DNA of 64,000 bases from Clostridia bacterium (GTDB taxonomy: Bacteria > Bacillota > Clostridia > Oscillospirales > Acutalibacteraceae). Location: the NCBI GenBank assembly GCA_017550105.1, contig JAFYLQ010000063.1, positions 62,001 to 126,000 on the forward strand, in the 5' to 3' direction. A program made the translations under genes and the position numbers. Below are positions 8,693 through 17,816 of this stretch, piece after piece; the stretch's first letter is position 1, and the number at the start of each line of letters is the position of its first letter. The notes beneath the pieces are model-generated. The model did no database searches and was not told the DNA's origin. It was given only the letters and a program-made list of their open reading frames with translations.

Positions 8693-10105
8693 TTATCTTT
8701 CCTCAATAGGCACGTATTCTGAAGACTTTTTGAAATCAGAAATTCGCTCATCAATAGGTGCATACTCCTTGGGAGTAGCCATATTCTTATATGCAGGACG
8801 GATAACTCTGTTGCCTGAAATAAGCTCCTCTATACGGTGTGCAGACCAGCCCGCAACACGTGCAACTGCAAAAAGAGGTGTGTATAAATCCTCGGGAATA
8901 CCGAGCATCTGATAAATAAGACCCGAGTAAAGGTCTACGTTTGCACAAATCTTTTTGTTGTTGTGCTTCTCACTTGCAAAAATTTCGGGAGTAAGTCTCT
9001 CGATATGGTCAAGAGCCTTGAACTCGTCACCAAAGCCCTTTTCTTCAGCAAGTTTAAATGCCTCTCTTTTAAGGATAACCTGTCTCGGGTCACTGAGAGT
9101 ATAAACAGCGTGACCCATACCGTAAACAAGACCGCTCTTATCCCCTGCTTCACGATTAATGATCTTCTTAAGGAAATCCGCAACCTGACCTTCGTCAGTA
9201 ATATCCTTAACGTCTGCCTTAAGATAATTCATCATCTCGGCAACCTTAAGGTTTGCACCGCCGTGACGGGGGCCCTTAAGTGAACCGATACCTGTAGAAA
9301 TTGCCGCATAGGTATCCGTACCGCTTGAAGTAAGCACTCTTGTAGCAAAAGCGGAGTTGTTACCGCCGCCGTGCTCTGCATGAATCATAAGACAAAGGTC
9401 AAGAAGCTTGGCTTCTTCATCTGTAAAGCTACGATTGGAGCGGGTGTTGTAAAGTATTGTTTCAGCAGTTGAAAGACCGGGCTTAATGGGGTGAAGATAC
9501 ATACTTTTTTTGAGATAATATCTTCTTTTAACCTGATAAGCGTAGGTCATAATTGTGGGAAGCTGAGCAATAATCTGAACACTCTGACGTAAAACGTTCT
9601 CGATGGATATATCATCGGGATTCTGGTCGTAAGAGTAAAGAGAAAGCACGGAACGCTCAAGCTTGTTCATAATATTGGGCGAGGGTGCCTTCATAATCAT
9701 ATCCTCAATGAAATCATCGGGAAGTTCCCTTGATTCAGAGAGCAAGGTGTTAAAATCAGCAAGCTGTGATTTGGTGGGAAGGTGACCGAACAAAAGCAAC
9801 CACACAACCTCTTCGTATCCGAAGCGATTCTCCTTTATACAGCCGTCAACCAAATCGTTAATGTCAATTCCTCTGTATCTGAGGTGACCCTCAACAGGCT
9901 TACGCTCACCGTCATCAATGTAGTAGCCCTCAACGGCACAGACCTTGGTAAGTCCCGCCATAACGCCGCTTCCGTCGCGGTTTCTTAAGCCTCTTTTAAC
10001 GTCAAATCTGTCAAAATATTCGGGTGCTACCGAGCTATAGCTTTTAAGCTCATCGCAAAGCACCCCGAATTTATCAGCTGAAACGTTTTCGATATATGTA
10101 GGCAT
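8693..10105 (-). CDS. gltA: Citrate synthase
   Basis: 470 residues from the ATG at 10105, which has AAGGAGATG upstream; the frame is open further but the extra N-terminus has no ribosome site. Catalytic signatures are HAEHGGGNNSAFATR (first His), GMGHAVYTLSDPR (second His) and CANVDLYSGLIYQMLGIP (Asp), with the RVAGWSAHRIEE end. The protein condenses acetyl-CoA and oxaloacetate to citrate. It is longer at the N-terminus than the short type II enzymes, like the citrate synthases common in Clostridia. It is the first gene of a minus-strand run (promoter 10168-10196). No aconitase or isocitrate dehydrogenase is nearby. Confidence 0.95.
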   Translation of the reverse strand: MPTYIENVSADKFGVLCDELKSYSSVAPEYFDRFDVKRGLRNRDGSGVMAGLTKVCAVEGYYIDDGERKPVEGHLRYRGIDINDLVDGCIKENRFGYEEVVWLLLFGHLPTKSQLADFNTLLSESRELPDDFIEDMIMKAPSPNIMNKLERSVLSLYSYDQNPDDISIENVLRQSVQIIAQLPTIMTYAYQVKRRYYLKKSMYLHPIKPGLSTAETILYNTRSNRSFTDEEAKLLDLCLMIHAEHGGGNNSAFATRVLTSSGTDTYAAISTGIGSLKGPRHGGANLKVAEMMNYLKADVKDITDEGQVADFLKKIINREAGDKSGLVYGMGHAVYTLSDPRQVILKREAFKLAEEKGFGDEFKALDHIERLTPEIFASEKHNNKKICANVDLYSGLIYQMLGIPEDLYTPLFAVARVAGWSAHRIEELISGNRVIRPAYKNMATPKEYAPIDERISDFKKSSEYVPIEER

Positions 10106-10167
10106 AATTTCATCTCCTTGTAGTGCCTGATAGATAATAATCATACTTCTAAACAATAATTCATATT

Positions 10168-10196
10168 ATTTTATACCATATTAGTGCACTTGTCAA
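10168..10196 (-). promoter_or_regulatory. Sigma-A promoter of citrate synthase
   Basis: Minus strand TTGACA (10196-10191), 17-bp spacer, TAAAAT (10173-10168); an alternative TATAAA lies 2 bp nearer to the -35. It is divergent from spoIID. Confidence 0.7.
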
Positions 10197-10229
10197 TAAA
10201 CTCACAATAAAAAAACGGATAGGTGAAAA

Positions 10230-11216
10230 ATGATGAAAAAATTCTTGGTTATTGTAATTCTTGCGGTATTATCCATGGCTTTTGTGCCTTTTTTGGCAAT
10301 TAATAACGTATTGTCACCCACCACAGAAGAAGCCCAAACAACCCAAAAACCTTTAGAAACACAGAACCAAGCCCAACAAACAATTTCTGTTTTCAGAAGC
10401 CTTACAAACACCACCGAGGAGTTGGATATGTTTGAATACGTATGCGGTAGCGTTGCCGCAGAAATGCCCCTTGCATACCACGAGGAGGCTTTAAAAGCAC
10501 AAGCAATAGCCTGTTACACAAACGCTTTACGCTCAAAAACCGAAAAAGGAAAATCCGATAGTCATATAACCGATGACAGCACCATAGACCAAGGGTATAT
10601 CGACTCCTCACAACGTAAGGAGAAGTGGGGCTCCGACTTTGAAAAATATGAAAGCAAACTGCACGAGATAGTTAAATCTGTAGAAAACGAAGCACTTTTT
10701 TATAATGATGAGTTATGTGTTGCCGCCTTTCACGCCATATCGGGAGGCAATACCGAGGACGCCGAAAATATATGGGGCTCATCAGTACCGTATTTAAAAT
10801 CAGTGCCTAGCAACGGAGATAAATTATCCCCCCAATACACATCCTCAGTAGTCTTTTCCAAAGAGGACTTTATTGATATTGCAAAGAAAGAAAAGTTAAT
10901 TGATAAAACACCCAAAAGCCTTGAAAATATTATAGAAATCAAGGAAACGTCTTCCTCGGGCACAGTATTAAGTGTAACTGTAAACGGTAAGAAATTCACA
11001 GGGGAACAAATCCGAAAGGCATTCTCACTAAGAAGCCCTGTTTTTACTATAAAAACAACCGCAGACACTGTAACGTTCAGCGTCTGCGGTTATGGGCACG
11101 GAGTTGGTATGAGCCAATACGGTGCGGATTATCTTGCCAAGCAGGGTAACTCATACAAAGAAATTCTGACTCACTATTACACAGGTGCAGAAATTAAGTC
11201 ATACAACGTTTTTTAA
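10230..11216 (+). CDS. spoIID: Stage II sporulation protein D (SpoIID/LytB amidase-like)
   Basis: 328 residues. An N-terminal signal anchor (residues 4-25) leads to a Thr/Gln/Glu-rich linker and then the SpoIID domain. AEMPLAYHEEALKAQAIACYTNALRSK carries the catalytic Glu of the lytic transglycosylase, and FHAISGGNTEDAENIWGSSVPYLKSVPS and CGYGHGVGMSQYGADYLAKQGNSYKEILTHYYTG are diagnostic. In endospore formers SpoIID cleaves denuded glycan during engulfment. ATGATG behind AGGTGAAAA. I could not recognise a sigma-E promoter in the short divergent gap. The 3' end overlaps the convergent TraX-like gene by 18 bp. Confidence 0.92.
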   Translation: MMKKFLVIVILAVLSMAFVPFLAINNVLSPTTEEAQTTQKPLETQNQAQQTISVFRSLTNTTEELDMFEYVCGSVAAEMPLAYHEEALKAQAIACYTNALRSKTEKGKSDSHITDDSTIDQGYIDSSQRKEKWGSDFEKYESKLHEIVKSVENEALFYNDELCVAAFHAISGGNTEDAENIWGSSVPYLKSVPSNGDKLSPQYTSSVVFSKEDFIDIAKKEKLIDKTPKSLENIIEIKETSSSGTVLSVTVNGKKFTGEQIRKAFSLRSPVFTIKTTADTVTFSVCGYGHGVGMSQYGADYLAKQGNSYKEILTHYYTGAEIKSYNVF

Positions 11217-11984
11217 CACGTATCTCACAACACACAATACGGCTATGTGTACGGGATAAAAACCGTAGGTAGCATATTGCAGAGTCTTACCGCCCCTGCC
11301 TTTTTTGCCATTATAAAGCCATATAGGAATAAACGAAAAAAGTGCAAATGCCTGAACAGGGATATGAAAAATAACGTCACTTATTTTAAAGTAAATCGGA
11401 CGTCCCGGATAAAAGAAAACAAACAGCAAGAACATTGTGGCAAACTGCAGAATAAATGCAAAGGGGAAGTTCCTGAAAAGATAAAAGGCAACCACAAGTA
11501 TAACTCCTGCCGCACCATAATCAAGCTTTAAGACCTCCGCAAGAAATACAATAGCAACAACACCTATACCAGCCCCTGCAGTTTTTGCAAGGGTTGGTTC
11601 TTTTTTTGCAAAATCGAGCAATCTTAAGGCAAGAATTCCAAGAACAAACGTAAACAGGACGTTCTGATATTGAGGAAAAAATATCTCAGAAGAACAAAAA
11701 ACGTTGAATGGTATCTCGGATATTACGGCAAAAATCAGAAGTCTTGACAAATACTTTCCAAAACTCCGGGTATGTACGAATCCTTCGGATATCTGAAAAG
11801 CAAATACAGGAAACGCCATTCTACCCACGTAATTCATCCACATATTGCCCTCAACCAACGCCATTCTTGTGTGATCAAGAATCATAAAGGCTATTGCCAG
11901 AAGCTTCAAAAAATTCCCGCTAAGGCCACCGAAAGGCTTTTTCACAAACGGGGAATTATGAATTTTTGCAAGGTTGTTTTTCAC
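11199..11984 (-). CDS. TraX-like membrane acetyltransferase
   Basis: 261 residues with about eight membrane segments. The N-terminal LSGNFLKLLAIAFMILDHTRMAL, with MNYVGRMAFPVFAFQISEGFVHTR and SEIPFN following, is the TraX family signature; F-plasmid TraX acetylates pilin, while chromosomal homologues have unknown targets. The GTG at 11984 is chosen because AGGAGG lies 8 bp upstream; an earlier GTG overlaps that site. It neighbours the exopolysaccharide operon but reads away from it. Its substrate could be a surface glycan or protein, which is speculation. Confidence 0.85.
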   Translation of the reverse strand: MKNNLAKIHNSPFVKKPFGGLSGNFLKLLAIAFMILDHTRMALVEGNMWMNYVGRMAFPVFAFQISEGFVHTRSFGKYLSRLLIFAVISEIPFNVFCSSEIFFPQYQNVLFTFVLGILALRLLDFAKKEPTLAKTAGAGIGVVAIVFLAEVLKLDYGAAGVILVVAFYLFRNFPFAFILQFATMFLLFVFFYPGRPIYFKISDVIFHIPVQAFALFSFIPIWLYNGKKGRGGKTLQYATYGFYPVHIAVLCVVRYVLKNVV

Positions 11985-12086
11985 CGCAATCACCTCCTGT
12001 TTTTCCTCGAAGGAATTATAGCACTCTTTTTCACCGTATACAAGCAGATTTTTGTCTTATTTTGCCGTTTTTCACTACTGATTTTA

Positions 12087-12115
12087 TTGACATTATAATG
12101 TATTAATGTTATAGT
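12087..12115 (+). promoter_or_regulatory. Sigma-A promoter of the exopolysaccharide operon
   Basis: TTGACA (12087-12092), exactly 17 bp, TATAGT (12110-12115), about 70 bp before the first gene. The leader holds a weak CTTGG/CCAAG hairpin but no recognised riboswitch. Confidence 0.75.
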
Positions 12116-12185
12116 TATCGTATTGTGTTATGTTATAAACTTGGGTTTTTGTGATTTCTTCCAAGCCCATTAATCCGGAGGATAT

Positions 12186-12833
12186 ATGAAAAATTTCGGC
12201 TATCAACGTGTTTATAACCGCTTCTTCAAGCGGATAATAGACTTTTTTGCGGCACTGTTTTTGTTAATCGCCGCATTGCCTGTATTGGCTGTGATTTCCG
12301 TAGTCATCATCATTGACTCAGGCTTCCCCGTTTTCTATAAGCCCTTACGTGCAGGTTACAAAAACAAATCCTTCCGCATTTATAAGTTCCGCACAATGGT
12401 CAAGGATGCGGACAAGGGCGACGGCACAACGGCTCTCAATGACCCCCGCATTACCCGTGCAGGTAAAATTTTAAGAAAATTAAAGCTCGATGAAATCCCT
12501 CAGCTCATAAACGTGCTTAACTCAACAATGAGCTTTATCGGTCCCAGACCCGAGCTTTTAAGATACACCGACCAATACAAGAACGAAGAAAAACTCATTC
12601 TTGAGGTTCGTCCCGGTATAACCGATTTCAGTTCAATTGAGTTCATAAACCTCGATGAAATTGTCGGCGAGGAAAACCCCGACGAAATGTACGAAAAATA
12701 CGTACTCAAACAGAAAAACGAGCTTCGTGTAAAATACGCCAAAGAGGTTTCGCTTAAAACAGACGTTTCACTTTTTGTTAAAACCTGTCTGCAGGTAGTA
12801 AAAAAGGCAATCCGCATTTTAGGAAAGAAATAG
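12186..12833 (+). CDS. Initiating sugar-phosphate transferase (PglC/WcaJ-type)
   Basis: 215 residues, the small catalytic form. One N-terminal reentrant/membrane segment (residues 18-42) is followed by PVFYKPLRAGYKNKSFRIYKFRTMVKDA, then LDEIPQLINVLNSTMSFIGPRPEL, the hallmark of polyisoprenyl-phosphate hexose/N-acetylhexosamine-1-phosphate transferases. It should load the first sugar on undecaprenyl phosphate at the cytoplasmic membrane face and so starts assembly of each repeat unit. ATG behind CCGGAGGA. As first gene of the operon after the promoter, it defines the cluster as Wzx/Wzy-type. The sugar cannot be told from sequence. Confidence 0.93.
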   Translation: MKNFGYQRVYNRFFKRIIDFFAALFLLIAALPVLAVISVVIIIDSGFPVFYKPLRAGYKNKSFRIYKFRTMVKDADKGDGTTALNDPRITRAGKILRKLKLDEIPQLINVLNSTMSFIGPRPELLRYTDQYKNEEKLILEVRPGITDFSSIEFINLDEIVGEENPDEMYEKYVLKQKNELRVKYAKEVSLKTDVSLFVKTCLQVVKKAIRILGKK

Positions 12834-12843
12834 GAGCAATGTA

Positions 12844-13782
12844 ATGGAATACATAAACTTAAAAAACACCGACCTTAAGGTTTCACGCTTTTGTATGGGC
12901 GGTTGCCCTATGGGTGGCTATAACTGGGGCAAGGTTGAACAGGACGAGCTTGTAGGCGCCATAAGAAAAGCCCTTGACACGGGCGTTAACTTCTTCGACA
13001 CTGCAGACACCTACGGTCTCGGTCAGTCCGAAAAGACCCTTGCAAAGGGCTTGGGTACAAACCGAAAAGACGTAATCATCGAAACAAAATTCGGCGTGCG
13101 TGTAGAGGGTGGCAGAACCTTTTACGATAACTCCCCCGACTACATCGAAGCGGCTCTTGATAACAGCCTGCGCCGTCTTGACACCGATTACATAGACATT
13201 TATCTCATACATTACCGCGACGGCGTAACACCTATGGAGGACGTCGTAGGCAAACTCACCGAGCTTCGTGATAAAGGCAAAATACGTTACTTCGGTTTAT
13301 CCAACGTTACTGCACAGGACATTGACGACATAAAGCCCTTCAAAGGCTTGTTCGTAAACTGCCAGAATGAATTTTCTCTTGCCTGTCGCAAAAACGAGGA
13401 TGATTTAAGAAAATTACAAGCCGAGTTAGACCTCACACCTATGACTTGGGGTAGTCTCGGACAGGGTATTCTTACGGGTAAATACGACCTCAAGTCAAAA
13501 TTCGGTGCAGACGACCGCAGACGACTTGATATTTACGTAAACTTCCACGGAGATAAACTCAAAAAGAATATGGAAATCGTGGACGTTTTAAGAGAAATTG
13601 CCGTAAATCGCGGCAAAACACTTTCTGCCTGTGCAATCCGATTCATACTTGATTGCCTTCCCGGAAGCGTTGCACTTGCAGGAATCAAACGAGCTGACCA
13701 ATTGATTTCAAACCTTGATGCTATGGGCTGGAGCTTCACCCCCGAGGAATTCAATGCTCTCGACCAAGTATCAAAGCTCTAA
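12844..13782 (+). CDS. Aldo/keto reductase
   Basis: 312 residues with the full AKR catalytic tetrad: Asp and Tyr in FFDTADTYGLGQSE, Lys in IIETKFGV and His in YLIHYRDG. Also visible are IRYFGLSN and the NADP-binding end GIKRADQLISNLDAM. It probably reduces a sugar aldehyde or ketone with NADPH. ATG behind TAGGAG, 10 bp after the sugar transferase. Its place before a split transketolase inside a polysaccharide operon suggests a role in making an unusual sugar precursor, but a general AKR recruited to the locus cannot be excluded. Confidence 0.9.
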   Translation: MEYINLKNTDLKVSRFCMGGCPMGGYNWGKVEQDELVGAIRKALDTGVNFFDTADTYGLGQSEKTLAKGLGTNRKDVIIETKFGVRVEGGRTFYDNSPDYIEAALDNSLRRLDTDYIDIYLIHYRDGVTPMEDVVGKLTELRDKGKIRYFGLSNVTAQDIDDIKPFKGLFVNCQNEFSLACRKNEDDLRKLQAELDLTPMTWGSLGQGILTGKYDLKSKFGADDRRRLDIYVNFHGDKLKKNMEIVDVLREIAVNRGKTLSACAIRFILDCLPGSVALAGIKRADQLISNLDAMGWSFTPEEFNALDQVSKL

Positions 13783-13813
13783 TTTAAATTTTGGATTTGT
13801 GGAGTGGAAACAA

Positions 13814-14758
13814 ATGACAAGTGAGCAATTAGCTTGGAAAATCAGACGTCACGGTGTGGAAATGACACACCTTTCAGGCGGTAGCCATATTGGCGCCATA
13901 ATGTCCGTTGCTGACGTTATCGGCGTTTTATATGCCGAAATACTCAACTTTGACGTTGAAAATCCCAAAGCGGAAAACCGCGACCGTTTTATTTTATCAA
14001 AGGGTCACGCAGGTGCTGCTATATATGCAGCCCTTGCAGAAAGCGGTTTCTTTGATACAGACGAATTGAAAACACATTATCAGAATGGTAGCAGATTATC
14101 CGGGCACGTTTCACATCACGTACCCGGTGTGGACTTTTCTACCGGTTCTTTAGGTCATGGTCTTTCCGCCGCCGCAGGTATGGCTTTAGCCGCCAAGCAA
14201 GACGGCAAAGCCCATAAAAACTACGTTATCCTTGGTGACGGCGAATGCAACGAGGGCTCCGTATGGGAGGCCGCTTTGTTTGCGGTTCACTTCGGGCTTG
14301 ATAATCTCGTTTGTATTGTTGACCATAATAAAATGCAAAGCCTTGATTTCTGCGACAAAACTCTCTCCACCACTCCCCTCGCAGGAATATGGCAGAGCTT
14401 CGGCTGGAACGTAATTGAAATTGACGGCAACGACCACAACCAATGCCGTAAAGCCTTCCAAAATATACAAGCTAACGGTAAGCCCACCGTTATTATTGCA
14501 AACACCATTAAGGGCAAGGGTATTTCCTATATGGAAAATGACATTTTGTGGCATTATCGTTTTCCCCACGAGGGTTGGGAATATGATATAGCGGTTACAG
14601 AGCTTCATAAGTCAAAGCCCGAGGGTGTTGAGGACCCCTACACTCCCCATGGCATAAAGAATCCTGCCTCACCCCCCGATGACGCCGACGTTTATGCAGA
14701 TCACACTATGTCCGCTACATACAAACCCACCTGGTTCGGAAAGGAACAGCAGTTATGA
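13814..14758 (+). CDS. Transketolase N-terminal (TPP-binding) subunit
   Basis: 314 residues from the ATG at 13814 (GGAGTGG upstream); the longer open frame begins inside the reductase gene and lacks a ribosome site. It carries MTHLSGGSHIGAIMSVADVIGVLY, SKGHAGAAIYAALAESGFF, GSLGHGLSAAAGMALA and the TPP motif GDGECNEGSVWEAA...VDHNK. It is the first half of a split transketolase, which transfers two-carbon ketol units between sugar phosphates. The stop overlaps the start of the second subunit (ATGA). The location in an exopolysaccharide operon rather than with pentose-phosphate genes is unusual. Confidence 0.93.
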   Translation: MTSEQLAWKIRRHGVEMTHLSGGSHIGAIMSVADVIGVLYAEILNFDVENPKAENRDRFILSKGHAGAAIYAALAESGFFDTDELKTHYQNGSRLSGHVSHHVPGVDFSTGSLGHGLSAAAGMALAAKQDGKAHKNYVILGDGECNEGSVWEAALFAVHFGLDNLVCIVDHNKMQSLDFCDKTLSTTPLAGIWQSFGWNVIEIDGNDHNQCRKAFQNIQANGKPTVIIANTIKGKGISYMENDILWHYRFPHEGWEYDIAVTELHKSKPEGVEDPYTPHGIKNPASPPDDADVYADHTMSATYKPTWFGKEQQL

Positions 14759-15672
14759 GAGATACATTTGTCAGAACCCTCACAGAGCTTGCCGATAAAA
14801 ACCCCGCAGTAGAGGTTGTTACGGGCGATTTGGGCTTCGGTGTACTTAAACCCTTCTGGGAAGCACATCCTGACCAGCTTATTAACGCCGGCATCGCAGA
14901 ACAGAATCTTACGTCCGTTGCCGCAGGTATGGCGCTTGAGGGCAAAACGGTTTTCACATATTCAATTGGCAATTTTCCCACACTCAGATGCCTTGAACAA
15001 ATACGTAACGACTGCGCTTATCACGACGCTAACGTAAAAATCATCTGTGTGGGCGGTGGCTTTGTTTACGGTTCACTTGGTATGAGCCATCACGCTACCG
15101 AGGATATTGCAGTTATGCGTTCACTCCCCAACGTTACCGTGCTTTGTCCCGGTGACCTTGTGGAAGCAGAGGCTGTAACCCGAGCAATTGTTGACTATCC
15201 CGGTACCTGCTACGTAAGACTCGGCCGAGGCGGAGAGAAGCGTATTCACGAAAGCCTTCCGAATTATGAAATCGGCAAGGCAATACCCGTTTCAAAGGGT
15301 GAGAAAATCGCAATTTTCTCCACGGGTGCAATTTTTGAGGAAATCGAAGAAGCAACAGAAATCCTTAAAAACTCGGGAATTAACCCCACTATTTATACAT
15401 TCCCCACAGTAAAGCCCTTGGACACACAGGTAATTAAAGAAATTGCCGCAACCCACGAAATTATCGTCACCTGTGAAGAACATAATCTCGCAGGCGGTTT
15501 CGGCAGCGCTGTTGCAGAAGTGTTAGCAGAATTGCCCTGTCACGCTCGACTTCTGCGAATCGGTATGAACGACAAATACTGCACCCTTGTGGGTGACCAG
15601 AAATACTTACGCCACCAATACGGTATGAGTGGCAAAAAAATTGCTGAAAGAATTTTAACTGAGGTGAAGTAA
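14755..15672 (+). CDS. Transketolase C-terminal subunit
   Basis: 305 residues. The pyrimidine-binding domain has VVTGDLGFGVLKPFW and INAGIAEQNLTSVAAGMA, where the Glu of AEQN activates TPP. The C-terminal domain has GEKIAIFSTGAIFEEIEEATEIL and a CEEHNLAGGFGSAVAEVL motif. Translation is coupled by ATGA overlap to the N-terminal subunit and the gene ends in TAATG with the next glycosyltransferase. Together the two subunits should form an active heterotetramer. Relation to TPP enzymes that make branched or deoxy sugars cannot be settled from reading. Confidence 0.93.
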   Translation: MRDTFVRTLTELADKNPAVEVVTGDLGFGVLKPFWEAHPDQLINAGIAEQNLTSVAAGMALEGKTVFTYSIGNFPTLRCLEQIRNDCAYHDANVKIICVGGGFVYGSLGMSHHATEDIAVMRSLPNVTVLCPGDLVEAEAVTRAIVDYPGTCYVRLGRGGEKRIHESLPNYEIGKAIPVSKGEKIAIFSTGAIFEEIEEATEILKNSGINPTIYTFPTVKPLDTQVIKEIAATHEIIVTCEEHNLAGGFGSAVAEVLAELPCHARLLRIGMNDKYCTLVGDQKYLRHQYGMSGKKIAERILTEVK

Positions 15673-16817
15673 TGAAGCGTGTTCTTCTTACGTGTACCGA
15701 CCTGATGACAATTCAGTTTATGGTACCCCATATACGCTATCTTGCAGAAAACGGCTTTTCTGTAGAGCTTGCCTGCTCAGTTGTAGGTGACAGATTGCAG
15801 GACGTTAAGGACGCCGTTGGCGACGTGGCAAAAATACACACTTTACGTCTTCAGCGTAGCCCCTTCTCCCCCAATAATCTCAAGGGCTACAAGGATTTAA
15901 AAAATCTTTTGAAGGAAAATACCTACGACATAATATGGACTAACGAGCCCGTAATGGGCGTTATGACCCGTTTTGCAGCCCGAAAGGCACGTAAAAACGG
16001 CACGAAGGTCCTTTATATGGCTCACGGCTTCCATTTTTTCAAGGGCGCACCCCTTTTAAACTGGTTAATGTGGGCACCTACGGAAATAATTATGTCAAGG
16101 TTCAATGACGTTTTAGTCACAATCAACTGGGAAGACTATAACTGGGCTAAAAAGCACACTTACGCCCCCGTTATAAAACATATTGACGGCATCGGTGTTG
16201 ACTTTTCCAATCGCGAGGGTGTAATTTCACGAGAAGCAAAAAGAGCACAGCTAAACATAGCCGACAACGACATTCTCGTTTTATCCGTAGGTGAACTTCA
16301 AAAGCGAAAAAATCATCAGGCGATTATTCGTGCTATTGCAAAGCTTAATAACCCCAACATAAAATATGCCATTTGCGGTCAGGGTGAGCTCGAGAAATAT
16401 CTCAGAAATCTCGTAACCTCCCTGAAGCTGGACAGTCAGGTTTTCTTTTTAGGATATCGTCAGGATATACCCGAGATAATGAGTGCTTGCGACATCTTCG
16501 CTCACCCATCTATTCGTGAGGGTCTTGGTCTTGCCTCTCTCGAAGCTATGGCATCGGGCTTACCCCTTGTAACGTCCAACGTTCAAGGTGTTCCCGACTA
16601 CGTAGAGAATGGTGTAACGGGTTATATGTGCTCACCTATGGACGTTGAAGCGTATGCGAAGAATTTAAATAAGCTCACTACCGATAAAGCCCTCAGGGAT
16701 ACAATAGGCGCTACAAATATAACCTACGTGCAAAAATACCGCGTCGAAGTAATAGAGCCCGTTATCAAAGGAATTCTTGAAGAAGCAATCACACAAAAAG
16801 AAACAGTAGAGGTTTAA
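15672..16817 (+). CDS. Glycosyltransferase family 4
   Basis: 381 residues, GT-B fold. The N-domain has LLTCTDLMTIQFMVPHIRYL and WTNEPVMGVMTRFAARKA with LYMAHGFHFFKG. The C-domain has VLSVGELQKRKNHQAIIRAIAKL, then AHPSIREGLGLASLEAMASGLPLV with the EX7E catalytic/nucleotide pair. The sequence resembles EpsD/PglA-like retaining transferases that use UDP-HexNAc. Cytosolic, membrane-associated. The 1-bp TAATG junction couples it to transketolase. Confidence 0.92.
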   Translation: MKRVLLTCTDLMTIQFMVPHIRYLAENGFSVELACSVVGDRLQDVKDAVGDVAKIHTLRLQRSPFSPNNLKGYKDLKNLLKENTYDIIWTNEPVMGVMTRFAARKARKNGTKVLYMAHGFHFFKGAPLLNWLMWAPTEIIMSRFNDVLVTINWEDYNWAKKHTYAPVIKHIDGIGVDFSNREGVISREAKRAQLNIADNDILVLSVGELQKRKNHQAIIRAIAKLNNPNIKYAICGQGELEKYLRNLVTSLKLDSQVFFLGYRQDIPEIMSACDIFAHPSIREGLGLASLEAMASGLPLVTSNVQGVPDYVENGVTGYMCSPMDVEAYAKNLNKLTTDKALRDTIGATNITYVQKYRVEVIEPVIKGILEEAITQKETVEV

Positions 16818-16821
16818 CTAA

Positions 16822-17808
16822 ATGCAGCTCTCAGTTATTATTCCTGTTTACAAGGCAGAAAAGACTATACGCCGTTGCCTTGACAGCTTACTCAATCAAC
16901 CTCACGAGGACACGGAAATCATTCTTATAAATGACGGGTCCCCTGATTTATCGGGTCTTATTTGTCGGGAGTATGCTCAAAAGCACACTGAAATACGCTA
17001 TATAGAAAAAGAAAACGGCGGTGTTTCAACGGCACGTAACATGGGTCTGGATATTGCCACAGGTGACTACGTGGTTTTTGTTGACAGCGACGATTGGGTG
17101 TACGATACATACTTTTCTGTTATAAAAAACTCTTTAGCCGAAAATGATTGGGATTTATTGCAGTTCTCTCAGAATTATACTGACGGCAATACCGAAAAGC
17201 CCCGCATTCAGGAGGCCTTTAAATCCGACGACCACAAGGTGATTTTCAATAAAATCATTGAGTATATGTGCCATAAGCACATAAACAAGCCCATCGATAA
17301 AGTCTATAAGCGTAGCATTATTGAAGAAAAACACCTGCGATTTCATCCCGATTTGTGTGTTGGTGAGGACAGAACCTTCAACATCGTATTTTCGCTTAAC
17401 ATCAAAAAATGGTGTGTTGTTTCAGACTTGATTTATTGGGTTAGCCTAGAAAACGGCGAATCACTTTCAAGACAAAAGCGTGATAATCTCGACGAGCAGA
17501 TTGATATTGCAGAAAAGTATCTTTTTGAGGTTATAGAAAAATCATCCGCCACAAGCGATGAACAGGAGATGCTCATAAAAGCAATTCAGTTTGACAATAT
17601 GAGATCCGTTTACACCAAAGCAAAATATCTGCGACGTAATGGTGTGGGTCTTTTTGCAAGATTAAAGGAGCTTAACACCTACTGCAATCAGGTAAACAAA
17701 CAAAATTTCTCATACCCTCCCGGTAAATTCTGTACTCTTATCAGCTTACCGGTCAAATTAAAGCTTACCCCCGTGCTTGATGCAATGGCTTGGGTATTAA
17801 CAAGATAG
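16822..17808 (+). CDS. Glycosyltransferase family 2
   Basis: 328 residues. The N-terminal GT-A domain has LSVIIPVYKAEKTIRRCLDSLL, ILINDGSPDLSG, NGGVSTARNMGLDIATGDYVVFVDSDDW (DXD-type metal site) and GEDRTFN as the catalytic-base region. The C-terminal 110 residues are a helical tail of unknown role. It is an inverting transferase using a nucleotide sugar. ATG behind AGAGGTTT, 4 bp after the GT4 stop. Confidence 0.92.
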   Translation: MQLSVIIPVYKAEKTIRRCLDSLLNQPHEDTEIILINDGSPDLSGLICREYAQKHTEIRYIEKENGGVSTARNMGLDIATGDYVVFVDSDDWVYDTYFSVIKNSLAENDWDLLQFSQNYTDGNTEKPRIQEAFKSDDHKVIFNKIIEYMCHKHINKPIDKVYKRSIIEEKHLRFHPDLCVGEDRTFNIVFSLNIKKWCVVSDLIYWVSLENGESLSRQKRDNLDEQIDIAEKYLFEVIEKSSATSDEQEMLIKAIQFDNMRSVYTKAKYLRRNGVGLFARLKELNTYCNQVNKQNFSYPPGKFCTLISLPVKLKLTPVLDAMAWVLTR

Positions 17809-17816
17809 GAATTTTT

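Noticed and set aside
10106..10229. Sigma-E promoter of spoIID
   Set aside because: The gap holds AT-rich sequence but no convincing pair of sigma-E elements could be placed.
12130..12180. Possible riboswitch in the leader of the polysaccharide operon
   Set aside because: Only a 5-bp CTTGG/CCAAG stem with a long loop is seen; no known aptamer core.
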